From the NCBI RefSeq assembly GCF_028610675.1, contig NZ_JAQQWS010000008.1, positions 109,044 through 173,043 on the forward strand: a stretch of DNA of 64,000 nucleotides. The letters run 5' to 3'. Within the stretch, counting starts at the first letter, position 1. Every line of letters starts with the position of its first letter. Below the pieces are notes generated by a model, which saw only the letters and a program-made list of their open reading frames with translations, did no database searches and was not told where the DNA came from. Source of the DNA: Alkalihalobacillus pseudalcaliphilus. GTDB taxonomy: Bacteria; Bacillota; Bacilli; Bacillales; Bacillaceae_D. This document shows positions 1 to 8,258 of the stretch, in pieces. Position numbers and translations under genes: made by a program.

Positions 1-1
1 G

Positions 2-184
2 AAAAAGTATTACTTAATGAACTATACGGATACCGCTGCGATTATTACTGAGCTTGGTTTTATTAGCCATTCAGGAGATAGGGCGAAGATGCTTGATGAG
101 CAGATAAGATCAGAGATTGTTCAAGTGATGGTCGAAGGAATTAATGAATATATGACTTTAATTGGAATTCAAGAGGAATGGTGA
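2..184 (+). CDS. N-acetylmuramoyl-L-alanine amidase, C-terminal end (partial)
   Basis: Only the last 60 codons are in the window; the gene starts upstream of base 1. The visible peptide contains an ELGF(I/L)S motif, the conserved C-terminal block of the Amidase_3 zinc amidase family. The Glu of that motif is a catalytic residue in the family. These enzymes cut the bond between N-acetylmuramic acid and L-alanine in peptidoglycan (CwlC/CwlD/LytC type). The stop at 182-184 lies five bases before the likely GTG start of the deacetylase gene, so the two are probably co-transcribed. A peptidoglycan amidase next to a NodB deacetylase fits muramic-lactam or wall-remodelling work, but too little of the protein is present to name the paralogue. 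Confidence 0.75.
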   Translation, partial: KKYYLMNYTDTAAIITELGFISHSGDRAKMLDEQIRSEIVQVMVEGINEYMTLIGIQEEW

Positions 185-188
185 AGGG

Positions 189-935
189 GTGAATCTGATT
201 AAAAAAGGAAAATGGATGTTACTTGTTTTTATGGTATTGTTCAGTGTCTCAGAAGTAACTGCTCTTGAAAAAGATCGTTCGTACTATGAGTCAAAGGGAC
301 AAGTGATTTGGGATTATCCAACTGATCAACCAGTCATTTGTTTGACCTTTGATGATGGGCCAGACCCTACATACACCTTAGATATCGCTCAAATATTAGA
401 GAAGTATGGTGCAAGGGGCACTTTTTTTGTAACGGGTAAGCAAGTAGAGTTAGAGCCTGGGCTCATACATGACCTTTTTGAAAAGAAGCATGAAATTGCT
501 AATCACAGTTATTCACATAGAGAAATGAATCGATTAAATGAAGAACAGATCAAAGAAGAGGTTATAAAAACAGGGGATTTAATCTATCAAGAAATAGGTA
601 TCAAGCCCACGCTTTTCCGGCCGCCAGGTGGTGTGTTTAATGAGCGTGTAGTGAATTTGACTACAGAACTTGGTTATATGACGGTAATGTGGTCCTGGCA
701 TCAAGATACGAGAGATTGGGATTCGAATACCTATGCAGGTCGGATAATCAATCAAGTCATAACGAATGCGAGAAATGGCGATATTGTTCTGTTTCATGAT
801 TTTGGAGGAAGTCGTAATAATACGATACAAGCTCTCGAATCTATTATCCCAACATTAAAAAAAGAAGGCTACTCCTTTATAACTGTCTCGGAATTATTAG
901 AAGTTCGAATGAATGATTTAATGAATGGAAGATAA
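189..935 (+). CDS. Polysaccharide deacetylase (NodB family), secreted or membrane-anchored
   Basis: A NodB-fold carbohydrate esterase 4 domain fills most of the 248-residue protein. Visible motifs are LTFDDGPDP (catalytic and metal Asp), NHSYSH (metal His pair) and LFRPPGG. An N-terminal hydrophobic stretch after KKGK looks like a signal peptide or anchor, so the enzyme should act outside the membrane, removing N-acetyl groups from peptidoglycan or a related glycan. I chose the GTG at 189; an upstream in-frame TTG at 162 would overlap the amidase gene more. It is similar in size to PdaA/PdaB-type sporulation deacetylases, but the subfamily cannot be settled from motifs alone. It probably forms an operon with the preceding amidase. 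Confidence 0.85.
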   Translation: MNLIKKGKWMLLVFMVLFSVSEVTALEKDRSYYESKGQVIWDYPTDQPVICLTFDDGPDPTYTLDIAQILEKYGARGTFFVTGKQVELEPGLIHDLFEKKHEIANHSYSHREMNRLNEEQIKEEVIKTGDLIYQEIGIKPTLFRPPGGVFNERVVNLTTELGYMTVMWSWHQDTRDWDSNTYAGRIINQVITNARNGDIVLFHDFGGSRNNTIQALESIIPTLKKEGYSFITVSELLEVRMNDLMNGR

Positions 936-994
936 GATGGTCAGAGGCTAAAACGGTGTCATGGCAAAACGGAAGTCCAAAGACCATTACCAAT

Positions 995-1068
995 AATTAG
1001 CTCAGCCCACAGGACGTGAAGCATGACTTTTCGGTAGCTGCAAGTAGAACTCCGCACATAATCAGCAT
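995..1068. repeat. Dispersed structured repeat, short copy A
   Basis: This intergenic stretch contains AGCTCAGCCCAC, then a block resembling GCATGATTTTCGGTAG, then CAAGTAGAACTCCGCAC. The same ordered blocks recur at about 22921-22998, 29156-29320 and 57136-57318. This copy has only the right half of the long copies. It lies between the deacetylase gene and a small membrane protein gene. Confidence 0.65.
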
Positions 1069-1100
1069 CATTTTCAAAATAGAACGTAAGGAGAGCCATC

Positions 1101-1385
1101 ATGTTCCCTGATATTCAAACAAACTTTTGGGATGCCACTTTAGCCGTACCAACCATTATTATTGTCACACAGATTCTCAAGATTACTTTTAAACTAAACA
1201 AAGCATGGGTACCGACTTTGGCCAATATCATTGGATATTCAGTATCCATCTTTATCAGTCATCGACATGACCTTGCAGCTGGTATATTTATGGGTTTCTT
1301 TTATGGAGCAGCTGCTATAGGTACCTATGCTTCGATAAAAACAGCACTAAGAGCTTACCGAACACCAAAACAAGAACAAGAATAA
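1101..1385 (+). CDS. Small membrane protein of unknown function
   Basis: A 94-residue protein with a good ribosome-binding site (AAGGAGAG) just before its ATG. It has two or three hydrophobic segments: roughly residues 12-28, 38-52 and 58-80, with a basic stretch (KITFKLNKAW) between the first and second. The C-terminus is short, charged and polar. I do not recognise the family. Size and topology resemble small holin-like or accessory membrane proteins, but nothing assigns a function. It stands alone between a dispersed repeat and a strong terminator, so it is probably monocistronic. Confidence 0.7.
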   Translation: MFPDIQTNFWDATLAVPTIIIVTQILKITFKLNKAWVPTLANIIGYSVSIFISHRHDLAAGIFMGFFYGAAAIGTYASIKTALRAYRTPKQEQE

Positions 1386-1418
1386 AAAGGACACTTGAAT
1401 AAAGAGTGTCCTTTTATC
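1385..1418 (+). terminator. Intrinsic terminator after the small membrane protein gene
   Basis: A perfect 11-bp stem, AAAAGGACACT / AGTGTCCTTTT, with a 9-nt loop, followed by a T-rich stretch. It begins at the stop codon of the upstream gene. Confidence 0.9.
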
Positions 1419-1670
1419 ATTTTTTTCATAAAGTTAACGACATTTAACGCCAATCCTATATAATAAGAGTAGGATTCTGAGTAAAGGGTTTACAAAATGC
1501 AGATACCCCTCGTTATTTAGATATCGATTTTTTGGGGGAAACTTGCTAACACATATAGAGAAACACTTGCCAACTTCATATAGCTTAGTAACGTTTGAAA
1601 TACATAGGAATCAGTAGTATATTCTAATAAGTATTCTATAAATTTTTCTAGTCGCTAATTGGGGGGCATA

Positions 1671-2075
1671 ATGGTGCTACGGAAAAGAAGTACGCAGACG
1701 AATCAACGTGATGAAATGGTCGATATAACCGAGGAAGTCAAACGGATTATTCATACTTCAGGTGTGAAAAATGGTGTGGTATATGTATATTGCCCCCATA
1801 CAACAGCTGGAATTACGATTAATGAAAATGCGGACCCAGATGTGAAACATGATATGCTCATGCGTCTAGATGAGGTCTATCCTTGGTTTCATAACCTGTA
1901 CAAACATATGGAGGGCAATTCGGCTGCCCATTTAAAAGCAAGTACAGTTGGTGTGCAACAATCAATTATTATTGAAGGTGGAGAGCTAATTTTAGGTACT
2001 TGGCAAGGTATCTATTTTTGTGAGTTTGATGGACCTCGCTACCGAGATTATTACGTAAAAATAATTGAAGGATAA
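1671..2075 (+). CDS. yjbQ: YjbQ family protein (UPF0047)
   Basis: A 134-residue member of the YjbQ/UPF0047 family, recognised by YCPHTTAGITINENADPDV and the later GNSAAHLK block, both signatures of this small beta-rich fold. Family members are annotated as secondary thiamine-phosphate synthase because an E. coli homologue has weak activity of that kind; the true physiological role is uncertain. I start the gene at the ATG at 1671, which follows a GGGGGG ribosome-binding site, not at the in-frame codon 12 bases upstream. It lies 40 bp before the MurJ-type flippase gene on the same strand, so co-transcription is possible. Confidence 0.85.
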   Translation: MVLRKRSTQTNQRDEMVDITEEVKRIIHTSGVKNGVVYVYCPHTTAGITINENADPDVKHDMLMRLDEVYPWFHNLYKHMEGNSAAHLKASTVGVQQSIIIEGGELILGTWQGIYFCEFDGPRYRDYYVKIIEG

Positions 2076-2115
2076 AAGAATTTAATGATGGGGTATTAAT
2101 AGGCAGGGGGAACGG

Positions 2116-3744
2116 ATGGCAGATTCAAAATTACTACGTGGAACAATGGTTTTAACCGCAGCCACACTTATATCTAAAATACTCGGTTTTATTTATATCA
2201 TTCCTTTTTCTCATATCGTTGGAGCTGAAGGAATTACATTGTACCAATTTGGTTATATTCCATACACCGTTATGTTGAGTTTAGCAACAGCAGGTGTTCC
2301 ATTAGCTGTGTCAAAATTTGTATCAAAATACCAGACGTTAGGTGATTACGAGACCGGATATCGACTATTTCGCTCTGGTTTAGTTTTTATGGCTATATCA
2401 GGTACGGTGGCTTTTTTGTTCCTTTTCTTTTTAGCACCTATATTGGCACCACGTATTTCACCTGATGCGGCTGCTGGTGAAGACCACTTTTCTATAACGG
2501 ATATTGTCTTTGCTATTAGAATGGTTAGTTTTGCGTTAATTATTGTACCTGTAATGGCTATTATCAGGGGTTATTTTCAAGGTTTTCAATCAATGGGACC
2601 AACGAGTGTCTCGCAAGTCTTAGAGCAAATCGTACGTATTAGTTTTATTTTAGCGGCCGCTTTTTTTATCATGAATGTAGGTAGTGGTAACCAAGTGTTG
2701 GCTGTAGGGTTTGCTGTATTTGGTGCATTTGTGGGAGGTCTCGGTGGACTAGCCGTACTCTTATATTATTGGTTTAAACGAAGGAAAGGTATCTTAAAAA
2801 GTGTTGAAGCTTCTACTGTCCATCATGATATCAAGTTAAAGGACATGTATAAAGAGTTACTACTATATGCGATCCCGATTTCATTTGTAGGCTTGGCAAT
2901 CCCTTTGTACCAATTTATCGATTTGTTTTCAGTTCCGGCAGGATTAAGGGCCATTGACTTTCCTGAAGCAACGAGCTTTTTTGGTATTTATAGCGGTATG
3001 GCTCATAAAATTGTCTTAATTCCTATGGCATTGGCAACGGCATTATCCATTACGCTTGTACCGACTATTACGAAATCATTTATAAGTGAGGATCAAGGTA
3101 CATTACAAAAGCAAATCACACAAACATATCAAATTATCTTATTTATCTCATTACCAGCTGCGATTGGAATGGCTGTACTTGGAGATAGCATCTATTACTC
3201 ATTATTTGGATCCGCTCAAGCTGTGCTTGGTGGTGAAGTAATTAGTATTTATGGACCGATAGCTTTATGGTTTTCTTTATTCGCGGTCACAGCTGCTATT
3301 TTACAAGGAATGAATAGGCAAAAATTTGCTGTGGTAGCTTTATTAATTGGTTTAATTGTAAAGGCATTAACGAATTATTTATTCATCCTATGGTTTGGAG
3401 AATTTGGAGCTATTTATTCCAGTTATTTAAGTTTTACAGTTTCTATTGCTATTAATGTATGGGCAATCGGGTATTATGCCGATTATCGCTATGGTTTTAT
3501 CTTAAAAAGATTACTGTTAATGGTCATATTCTCTACTATTATGGCGGTAGGGGTATGGATTATTAGTGAAGGTTTGCAGCAATTTTTACCTCTAGAAAGT
3601 AGATTGAATAGCTTTGTTGTCATGCTCGTTTCTGTTATGGTCGGTGTGATTATCTATTTCTTCTTAGCTGTACGTTCACGTTTGGCAGGGCAGATTCTAG
3701 GCGAACGCTTTGACTTATTAAATTATAAGAAAAAATCAAAATAA
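2116..3744 (+). CDS. ytgP: Lipid II flippase, MurJ/YtgP type (MATE-like, MOP superfamily)
   Basis: A 542-residue protein with about 14 hydrophobic segments, matching polysaccharide-biosynthesis/MurJ-type transporters. The N-terminus, LLRGTMVLTAATLISKILGF, is typical of B. subtilis YtgP and SpoVB paralogues, and the length fits YtgP (about 544 residues). YtgP is the B. subtilis MurJ: it moves lipid II across the membrane for peptidoglycan synthesis. The AGGGGGA ribosome-binding site supports the ATG at 2116. In B. subtilis ytgP sits beside the rsuA-like ytzG gene; here two FtsW/RodA genes and a relic intervene. SpoVB/YkvU-type paralogues are the main alternative, with synteny favouring YtgP. 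Confidence 0.88.
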   Translation: MADSKLLRGTMVLTAATLISKILGFIYIIPFSHIVGAEGITLYQFGYIPYTVMLSLATAGVPLAVSKFVSKYQTLGDYETGYRLFRSGLVFMAISGTVAFLFLFFLAPILAPRISPDAAAGEDHFSITDIVFAIRMVSFALIIVPVMAIIRGYFQGFQSMGPTSVSQVLEQIVRISFILAAAFFIMNVGSGNQVLAVGFAVFGAFVGGLGGLAVLLYYWFKRRKGILKSVEASTVHHDIKLKDMYKELLLYAIPISFVGLAIPLYQFIDLFSVPAGLRAIDFPEATSFFGIYSGMAHKIVLIPMALATALSITLVPTITKSFISEDQGTLQKQITQTYQIILFISLPAAIGMAVLGDSIYYSLFGSAQAVLGGEVISIYGPIALWFSLFAVTAAILQGMNRQKFAVVALLIGLIVKALTNYLFILWFGEFGAIYSSYLSFTVSIAINVWAIGYYADYRYGFILKRLLLMVIFSTIMAVGVWIISEGLQQFLPLESRLNSFVVMLVSVMVGVIIYFFLAVRSRLAGQILGERFDLLNYKKKSK

Positions 3745-3770
3745 ACCATTTTCATAAAATCGTGTAAAAT

Positions 3771-3806
3771 ACGAACGCCTCTTCCTTAGAAGGGGCGTTC
3801 GTTATA
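3771..3806 (+). terminator. Probable terminator after ytgP
   Basis: A hairpin with outer arms ACGAACGCC / GGCGTTCGT and a small inner CTTC/GAAG stem, 27 bp after the stop codon. The T-run downstream is poor, so termination efficiency is uncertain. Confidence 0.6.
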
Positions 3807-3871
3807 CACTAAAGTAAAAAAGTAAGGTATATATGCAGTCTATAGTTAGTTAAGGGGAAAGAAGGAGTAAA

Positions 3872-4040
3872 CTGGGCGTATACATTAGTGTTTACGTGTA
3901 TGTTGTATTTCAAATTAGAGGAACTCAGGCATTAGGTGCAGTCGTTATGAAGGTACCGCACTAATAATCAATAGGGTTGTTATTGTACTTGTGATGAATC
4001 TGAATATGAGAACAAAGCATTAAATATTTGAAAGTGAACG
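3872..4040 (+). pseudogene. Decayed 3' end of an FtsW/RodA-family gene
   Basis: Bases 3943-4023 translate to RYEGTALIINRVVIVLVMNL and then NMRTKH followed by a stop. This lines up nearly residue for residue with the C-terminus of the intact RodA-type gene ending at 6769 (SYGGTALITNMVAMGIVMNV, then NMRTKH). After the stop the DNA still reads IFESE, as the intact gene reads MFESDE. Just upstream, in another frame, 3872-3943 reads like a shortened transmembrane segment with FQI and LGAV, so a frameshift and a deletion are implied. The rest of the gene is absent. It is a relic of a third paralogue that preceded the two intact ones. Confidence 0.75.
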
Positions 4041-4404
4041 TTTATATTAAGCTTATAAAAGTGTGTAGCAATCTTTTGCTCAATTTAGACAAAGGTTCAA
4101 GCGGATTGCTCTTTAGAAATGAAAAGAGCTTTGCTATAATTAAACTAACATGGACAAGTAGTACCAAATGAACAAAACAGAGGCAAAAATACCTCTTAAT
4201 AACCAAAAATATAAAAGGGCTTTACATAAAAGACATGTTTATAAATGGGCAGATGTTATTTGAACGTAAGGAACAGGGAGCACTGTCCTACTAAGGTCAT
4301 TGATCGCAAGATGGATGACGAGCTAACTTCACGGCACAAACTATCGCCCATAAGTAACTTTCATACAAAATAAACTCGAATCCTAAATAGAAAGAGGGGA
4401 GGAT
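4041..4404 (+). promoter_or_regulatory. Non-coding region before the FtsW/RodA pair, with a candidate promoter
   Basis: No gene is visible. A candidate SigA promoter is TTTAGA at 4112-4117, a 17-bp spacer and TATAAT at 4135-4140, with TGC just before the -10 (extended -10). That would leave a leader of about 260 nt. The segment 4350-4375 ends in AACTTTCATACAAAAT, the same tail seen in the dispersed repeats, so a repeat fragment may be present. A GAGGGGAGG ribosome-binding site precedes the ATG at 4405. Confidence 0.45.
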
Positions 4405-5559
4405 ATGAAGTATTCATTTATAAAAGACAATGACTGGCTATTGATCTTAACGGTTTTCCTCCTTGCTACATTTGGCTTAGTTATGGTATTTAGTGCTAGC
4501 TATGCTATAGGTATCGCAGAAACAGCGAATTCCGATCCGTATTACTTTATAAAAAGACAAATCATGTGGTTTATCATTGCTACATGTGCATTCTTATTCG
4601 TGATGCATGTCCCATTTCGTTATTATCGGAACTTATCCGTTATCATCATCATTATCTCAATCATTTTACTAATCCTTGTGAAAACACCAGGAATAGGTCA
4701 TACTGTAGGCGGTGCCGAACGCTGGATTCGAATTCCAGGTCTAGGTGTCATTCAACCTTCAGAGTTTGTAAAGCTAGGAGTTATTATTTACTTAGCTCAG
4801 GTTTATACACAAAAACAAGCCTATATTGATAAATTTCTAGTAGGCGTTATGCCACCTCTCATTATGGTGGGCGTTATATTTGGCTTAATCATGTTACAGC
4901 CCGATCTTGGTACCGCAACATCCATTATGGCTGTTGCCATGCTACTAGCCTTTTTCTCAGGAGCAAAATTCCGACATTTATTAGGACTAGCAATAGTAGG
5001 GGTTTCCGTATTTGTCTTTTTTGTTCGTTCCGAAGAATATCGAATGCAAAGAATTACAGGGTTTATGGATCCCTTTGCCGATATGTGGGGAGAAGGATAT
5101 CATCTTGTTCAATCTTACATAGCTATTGCTCATGGAGGTTTAACCGGAACCGGTCTAGGACAAGGTGTACAGAAATTATTATATCTACCAGAGGCACATA
5201 CGGATTTTATTTTAGCGGTCGTGGCAGAAGAATTAGGGATATTAGGAGTACTTTTTATTTTTGTATGTTATGCGATTATTATATTCCGCGGTGTAGTCAT
5301 CGGTACAAAGAGTCGGTCACCATTTGGTAGCCTATTAGCTTTTGGAATCGTCTTTTTAATGGCAATTCAAATTGTCTTTAATGTAGGTGCGGTGACAGGA
5401 TTATTACCGATAACAGGGGTTACCCTTCCATTAGTTAGTAATGGCGGCTCATCTTTACTCGTAACCTTTATAGGTTTAGCTATTATTGCGAACATATCAA
5501 GGAATAATAAAAGGCAAAAACGAAATATGGAAAATGTGGAGGAACAAGTTCCAGCTTAA
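4405..5559 (+). CDS. FtsW/SpoVE-type peptidoglycan glycosyltransferase
   Basis: A 384-residue SEDS-family protein with about ten membrane segments. Visible family blocks are GGAERWIRIPGLGVIQPSEF, LQPDLGTAT, EGYHLVQSYIAIAHGGLTGT, EAHTDFILAVVAEELG and PLVSNGGSS near the C-terminus. SEDS proteins polymerise lipid II with a partner class B penicillin-binding protein, FtsW at the septum and SpoVE in sporulation. The sequence is closer to FtsW/SpoVE than to RodA (GGAERWI, NGGSS). A RodA-type paralogue follows after 34 bp. B. subtilis lacks these genes at this locus, so this is probably an extra copy; which septal or sporulation role it serves cannot be told. Confidence 0.85.
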   Translation: MKYSFIKDNDWLLILTVFLLATFGLVMVFSASYAIGIAETANSDPYYFIKRQIMWFIIATCAFLFVMHVPFRYYRNLSVIIIIISIILLILVKTPGIGHTVGGAERWIRIPGLGVIQPSEFVKLGVIIYLAQVYTQKQAYIDKFLVGVMPPLIMVGVIFGLIMLQPDLGTATSIMAVAMLLAFFSGAKFRHLLGLAIVGVSVFVFFVRSEEYRMQRITGFMDPFADMWGEGYHLVQSYIAIAHGGLTGTGLGQGVQKLLYLPEAHTDFILAVVAEELGILGVLFIFVCYAIIIFRGVVIGTKSRSPFGSLLAFGIVFLMAIQIVFNVGAVTGLLPITGVTLPLVSNGGSSLLVTFIGLAIIANISRNNKRQKRNMENVEEQVPA

Positions 5560-5593
5560 CATAGATGGGTAGTTGTTTCGTTTGGAGGGAACA

Positions 5594-6769
5594 ATGAAGG
5601 AACAAAAAACAAGCCTACAACAAATTGATTATACGACATTGTTTTTGTTGTTCGTGCTGATGTGTTTTAGCTTAGTTGCGATATACAGTGCGGCAGGGCA
5701 GTATCATACCGATCCTTTCTTTTATGTACAGAGACAGGTAATCTTTTATGTAGGTGGTTTTATCATTATGATCGTGATGATGGTAATGGATTATGACCTA
5801 TTTAAAAATTTTACCATTCCTCTTTATATTATCGGTATGATCTTACTTATTTTAGTCGAAACCCCTTTAGGTGTTTTTCGTAATGGGGCACAGCGCTGGG
5901 TAGACTTAGGTTTTACAACGATTCAGCCCTCGGAATTTATGAAGGTTATTCTTGTATTAACGTTAGCTCATTTACTTTACCGTATTACGGTTTCGAGGCG
6001 AAGTCATGATATTAAAACAGACTTACTTATTTTAGGGAAAATCTTAGCGGTCGGTTTACCACCCTTTTTCCTTATACTTAAACAACCTGATTTAGGAACA
6101 GCCTTAGTTATTGCTGCTCTAATAGCTACAATTATTTTAGTTTCGGGTATTGGCTGGAGGATTATTTTATCTTTAGTTGGTCTTGTGTTTATGGGGTTAG
6201 CAGCGTTAGTGTGGCTTCATAATCATCACCCAGAATTATTCTTTTTCTTTATTGAAGATCATCAGCTATCGAGGATTTACGGTTGGCTAGACCCATATGG
6301 TACATCAGGGGCTGAAGGTTATCAGCTTGTGGAGGCATTAAAGGGTATTGGATCAGGTCAGCTGTATGGTTCAGGGTTCTTACAAGGGGTTCAAACTCAA
6401 AGTGACACAATTCCGGAGATTCATACCGATTTTATCTTCACAGTGATTGGAGAAGAATTTGGTTTTATCGGAGCGACGATTTTGCTTGTAACCTATTTCT
6501 TTTTGTTTTACCGGATGGTTATTATCGCTTTGACATGTAATAACTTATTTGGTACCTATTTAGTGGCTGGTATTATCGGATTATTTGTTTTCCAGATTTT
6601 CCAAAATATCGCGATGACGGTTGGGTTAATGCCAATAACGGGTCTTGCTCTTCCATTTATCAGTTATGGAGGAACGGCACTTATTACGAATATGGTTGCC
6701 ATGGGCATCGTGATGAATGTCAATATGAGAACGAAGCACTATATGTTTGAAAGTGATGAATTAGAGTAG
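5594..6769 (+). CDS. RodA-type peptidoglycan glycosyltransferase (SEDS family)
   Basis: A 391-residue SEDS protein starting at the ATG at 5594 after a GGAGG site. Conserved parts include NGAQRWVDLGFTTIQPSEF, LKQPDLGTAL, EGYQLVEALKGIGSG, EIHTDFIFTVIGEEFG and PFISYGGTALI. The last is characteristic of RodA/MrdB proteins, which build the side wall with PBP2-type transpeptidases. It probably shares a transcript with the FtsW-type gene 34 bp upstream. The decayed relic at 3872-4040 most resembles this gene's C-terminus, pointing to past duplication. The housekeeping RodA is expected elsewhere in the chromosome, but the window cannot show that. Confidence 0.85.
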   Translation: MKEQKTSLQQIDYTTLFLLFVLMCFSLVAIYSAAGQYHTDPFFYVQRQVIFYVGGFIIMIVMMVMDYDLFKNFTIPLYIIGMILLILVETPLGVFRNGAQRWVDLGFTTIQPSEFMKVILVLTLAHLLYRITVSRRSHDIKTDLLILGKILAVGLPPFFLILKQPDLGTALVIAALIATIILVSGIGWRIILSLVGLVFMGLAALVWLHNHHPELFFFFIEDHQLSRIYGWLDPYGTSGAEGYQLVEALKGIGSGQLYGSGFLQGVQTQSDTIPEIHTDFIFTVIGEEFGFIGATILLVTYFFLFYRMVIIALTCNNLFGTYLVAGIIGLFVFQIFQNIAMTVGLMPITGLALPFISYGGTALITNMVAMGIVMNVNMRTKHYMFESDELE

Positions 6770-6905
6770 AGTTGCTAATCGTTTTGATTATCAGCTCTTT
6801 CTTTTTCAAAAAAAGGCAAGTTTTACAAGGGTGATGGAGTAGTTAGCAGCTTCTTAACATAAAGCCCTTACTGGCAGTTAACAAGAATGACGTAGGGGGA
6901 TATAG

Positions 6906-7625
6906 ATGATTAGGATAGATAAATTACTTGCGAATATGGGTTATGGCTCAAGAAAAGAAGTAAAGCCATTATTTAAAAAAGGTAAGGTTTTCGTGAACGA
7001 CCAAATCGTGAAAGATCCTTCCATAAAGGTGGATCCCGAGAAAGAAAAGGTTCAAGTGGATGGTCAGGAAGTCGAATATAAACCGTATATTTATGTCATG
7101 ATGAATAAACCTAAAGGAGTGATTTGTGCAACGCATGACAAGCTTCATCGAACTGTCATTGACCTATTGGATGAGGATTTACAAAGCATTTACGCGCCTT
7201 TTCCAGTCGGGCGATTAGATAAAGATACAGAAGGGTTATTATTATTGACGAATGACGGTGATTTCTCTCATGCCTTGATGTCACCAAGAAAACATGTCAC
7301 CAAGCAGTATTGGGCGAAAATAAGAGGAAGAGTAAACGAAGAAGATCAAAAGGCTTTCCGAGAAGGAGTTAAGTTGGATGATGGCTATATGACGAAACCT
7401 GGTGAATTAGTGATTGTAGATAGTAATGAGACATCCGAAATTTTATTAACGATTTCGGAAGGGAAGTTTCATCAAGTAAAAAGAATGTTTCTAGCTCGAG
7501 ATAAAGAAGTAACTGAATTAAAACGGTTAAAAGTGGGAGCGTTAGAATTGGATTCGAATCTAAAGCTCGGAGATTACCGTGAATTGACGGAGCAGGAGAA
7601 GCAATTATTAGTTGGTAAACGATAA
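6906..7625 (+). CDS. rsuA: 16S rRNA pseudouridine synthase RsuA family
   Basis: A 239-residue protein with an N-terminal S4 RNA-binding domain (residues 2-60, RIDKLLANMGYGSRKEV) and an RsuA/RluB-type catalytic domain. The motif GRLDKDTEGLLLLTNDG carries the catalytic Asp at about residue 105, and EGKFHQVKRM is the second family block. The family makes pseudouridine at position 516 of 16S rRNA. This corresponds to B. subtilis YtzG, which also sits near ytgP. The ATG at 6906 follows a GGGGG site. A terminator hairpin at 7673-7706 follows. Confidence 0.9.
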   Translation: MIRIDKLLANMGYGSRKEVKPLFKKGKVFVNDQIVKDPSIKVDPEKEKVQVDGQEVEYKPYIYVMMNKPKGVICATHDKLHRTVIDLLDEDLQSIYAPFPVGRLDKDTEGLLLLTNDGDFSHALMSPRKHVTKQYWAKIRGRVNEEDQKAFREGVKLDDGYMTKPGELVIVDSNETSEILLTISEGKFHQVKRMFLARDKEVTELKRLKVGALELDSNLKLGDYRELTEQEKQLLVGKR

Positions 7626-7672
7626 GGAAGAATAAAAAAACGATCAAGCATTGCACGTACATGAAAGCAGTT

Positions 7673-7706
7673 GAAACCCAGCCTTTAATAAAAGACTGGG
7701 TTTCTA
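7673..7706. terminator. Terminator between rsuA and ytzE
   Basis: A 9-bp stem, GAAACCCAG / CTGGGTTTC, with a 14-nt loop, between convergent genes. The flanking T-runs are short on both strands. Confidence 0.6.
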
Positions 7707-7714
7707 TTCAAGCA

Positions 7715-7933
7715 TTATGAGATCCGAATTTTTTTCTTTGTGACGCTCCATTTTCCTCGAGTAGGACTTTCAACAAGCTTATTGTACTCTAATACATTGA
7801 GATCTCGTTGGATCGTCCGCTGCGTAATCCCGAACTCTTCAACTAATTCATTCGTCGTGACGGTGCCCCTTTGTTTGATGTAGAGGTAGATGGATTTAAT
7901 TCGAGTCAGCATACGATCAGTTGAAGTATTCAA
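7715..7933 (-). CDS. ytzE: DeoR-type helix-turn-helix protein YtzE
   Basis: A 72-residue protein made almost entirely of a DeoR/HTH_11 winged helix: TVTTNELVEEFGITQRTIQR is the DNA-binding helix-turn-helix. It has no effector domain, like B. subtilis YtzE, which also lies between the rsuA-like gene and ytjP. I chose the TTG start at 7933 because AAAGGTGAG sits seven bases upstream; the in-frame GTG four codons earlier overlaps that site. The target genes are unknown. A 15-bp palindrome lies about 50 bp upstream and may be an operator. Confidence 0.85.
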   Translation of the reverse strand: MNTSTDRMLTRIKSIYLYIKQRGTVTTNELVEEFGITQRTIQRDLNVLEYNKLVESPTRGKWSVTKKKIRIS

Positions 7934-8258
7934 ATAACCACTCACCTTTCATAATTGAGTCTAGTCTTTACAAGATGTGTATGTAGCAAGTTGCTACGAC
8001 ATGCAGACTTATGACTAATTGACCGGAATATAGTGACAAGGGATTCATGTAGGCTACCCGATGCTGCTGAAGCAAAGCGACCGGGTGTTCCATAATAATA
8101 AGTCAAAATAGTAGTGTGATGAAGTTTCGTGTTGTAGGGATATGCTAATACTATTATTGGTTCAAAAATAAAACCAATCACCCTCGTTTGGTATAGTGTA
8201 CACCATTTTCAAAAAACAATCAAAACTTTTGGCACATTCATTAACAAGGAGAATCGAT
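7934..8258. other. Intergenic region between ytzE and pepV, with a 15-bp palindrome
   Basis: About 325 bases between divergent genes. GTAGCAA-G-TTGCTAC at 7983-7997 is a perfect inverted repeat. A weaker ACCCG/CGGGT hairpin lies at about 8057-8088. The reading frame across 7942-8181 on the minus strand lacks family signatures and I do not call it a gene. No convincing -35/-10 pair was found for pepV. Its AAGGAG site lies just before 8259. Confidence 0.4.

Noticed and set aside
7942..8181. 79-codon minus-strand frame upstream of ytzE
   Set aside because: No ribosome-binding site, no family motif, overlaps the ytzE promoter region; probably chance or old repeat material.
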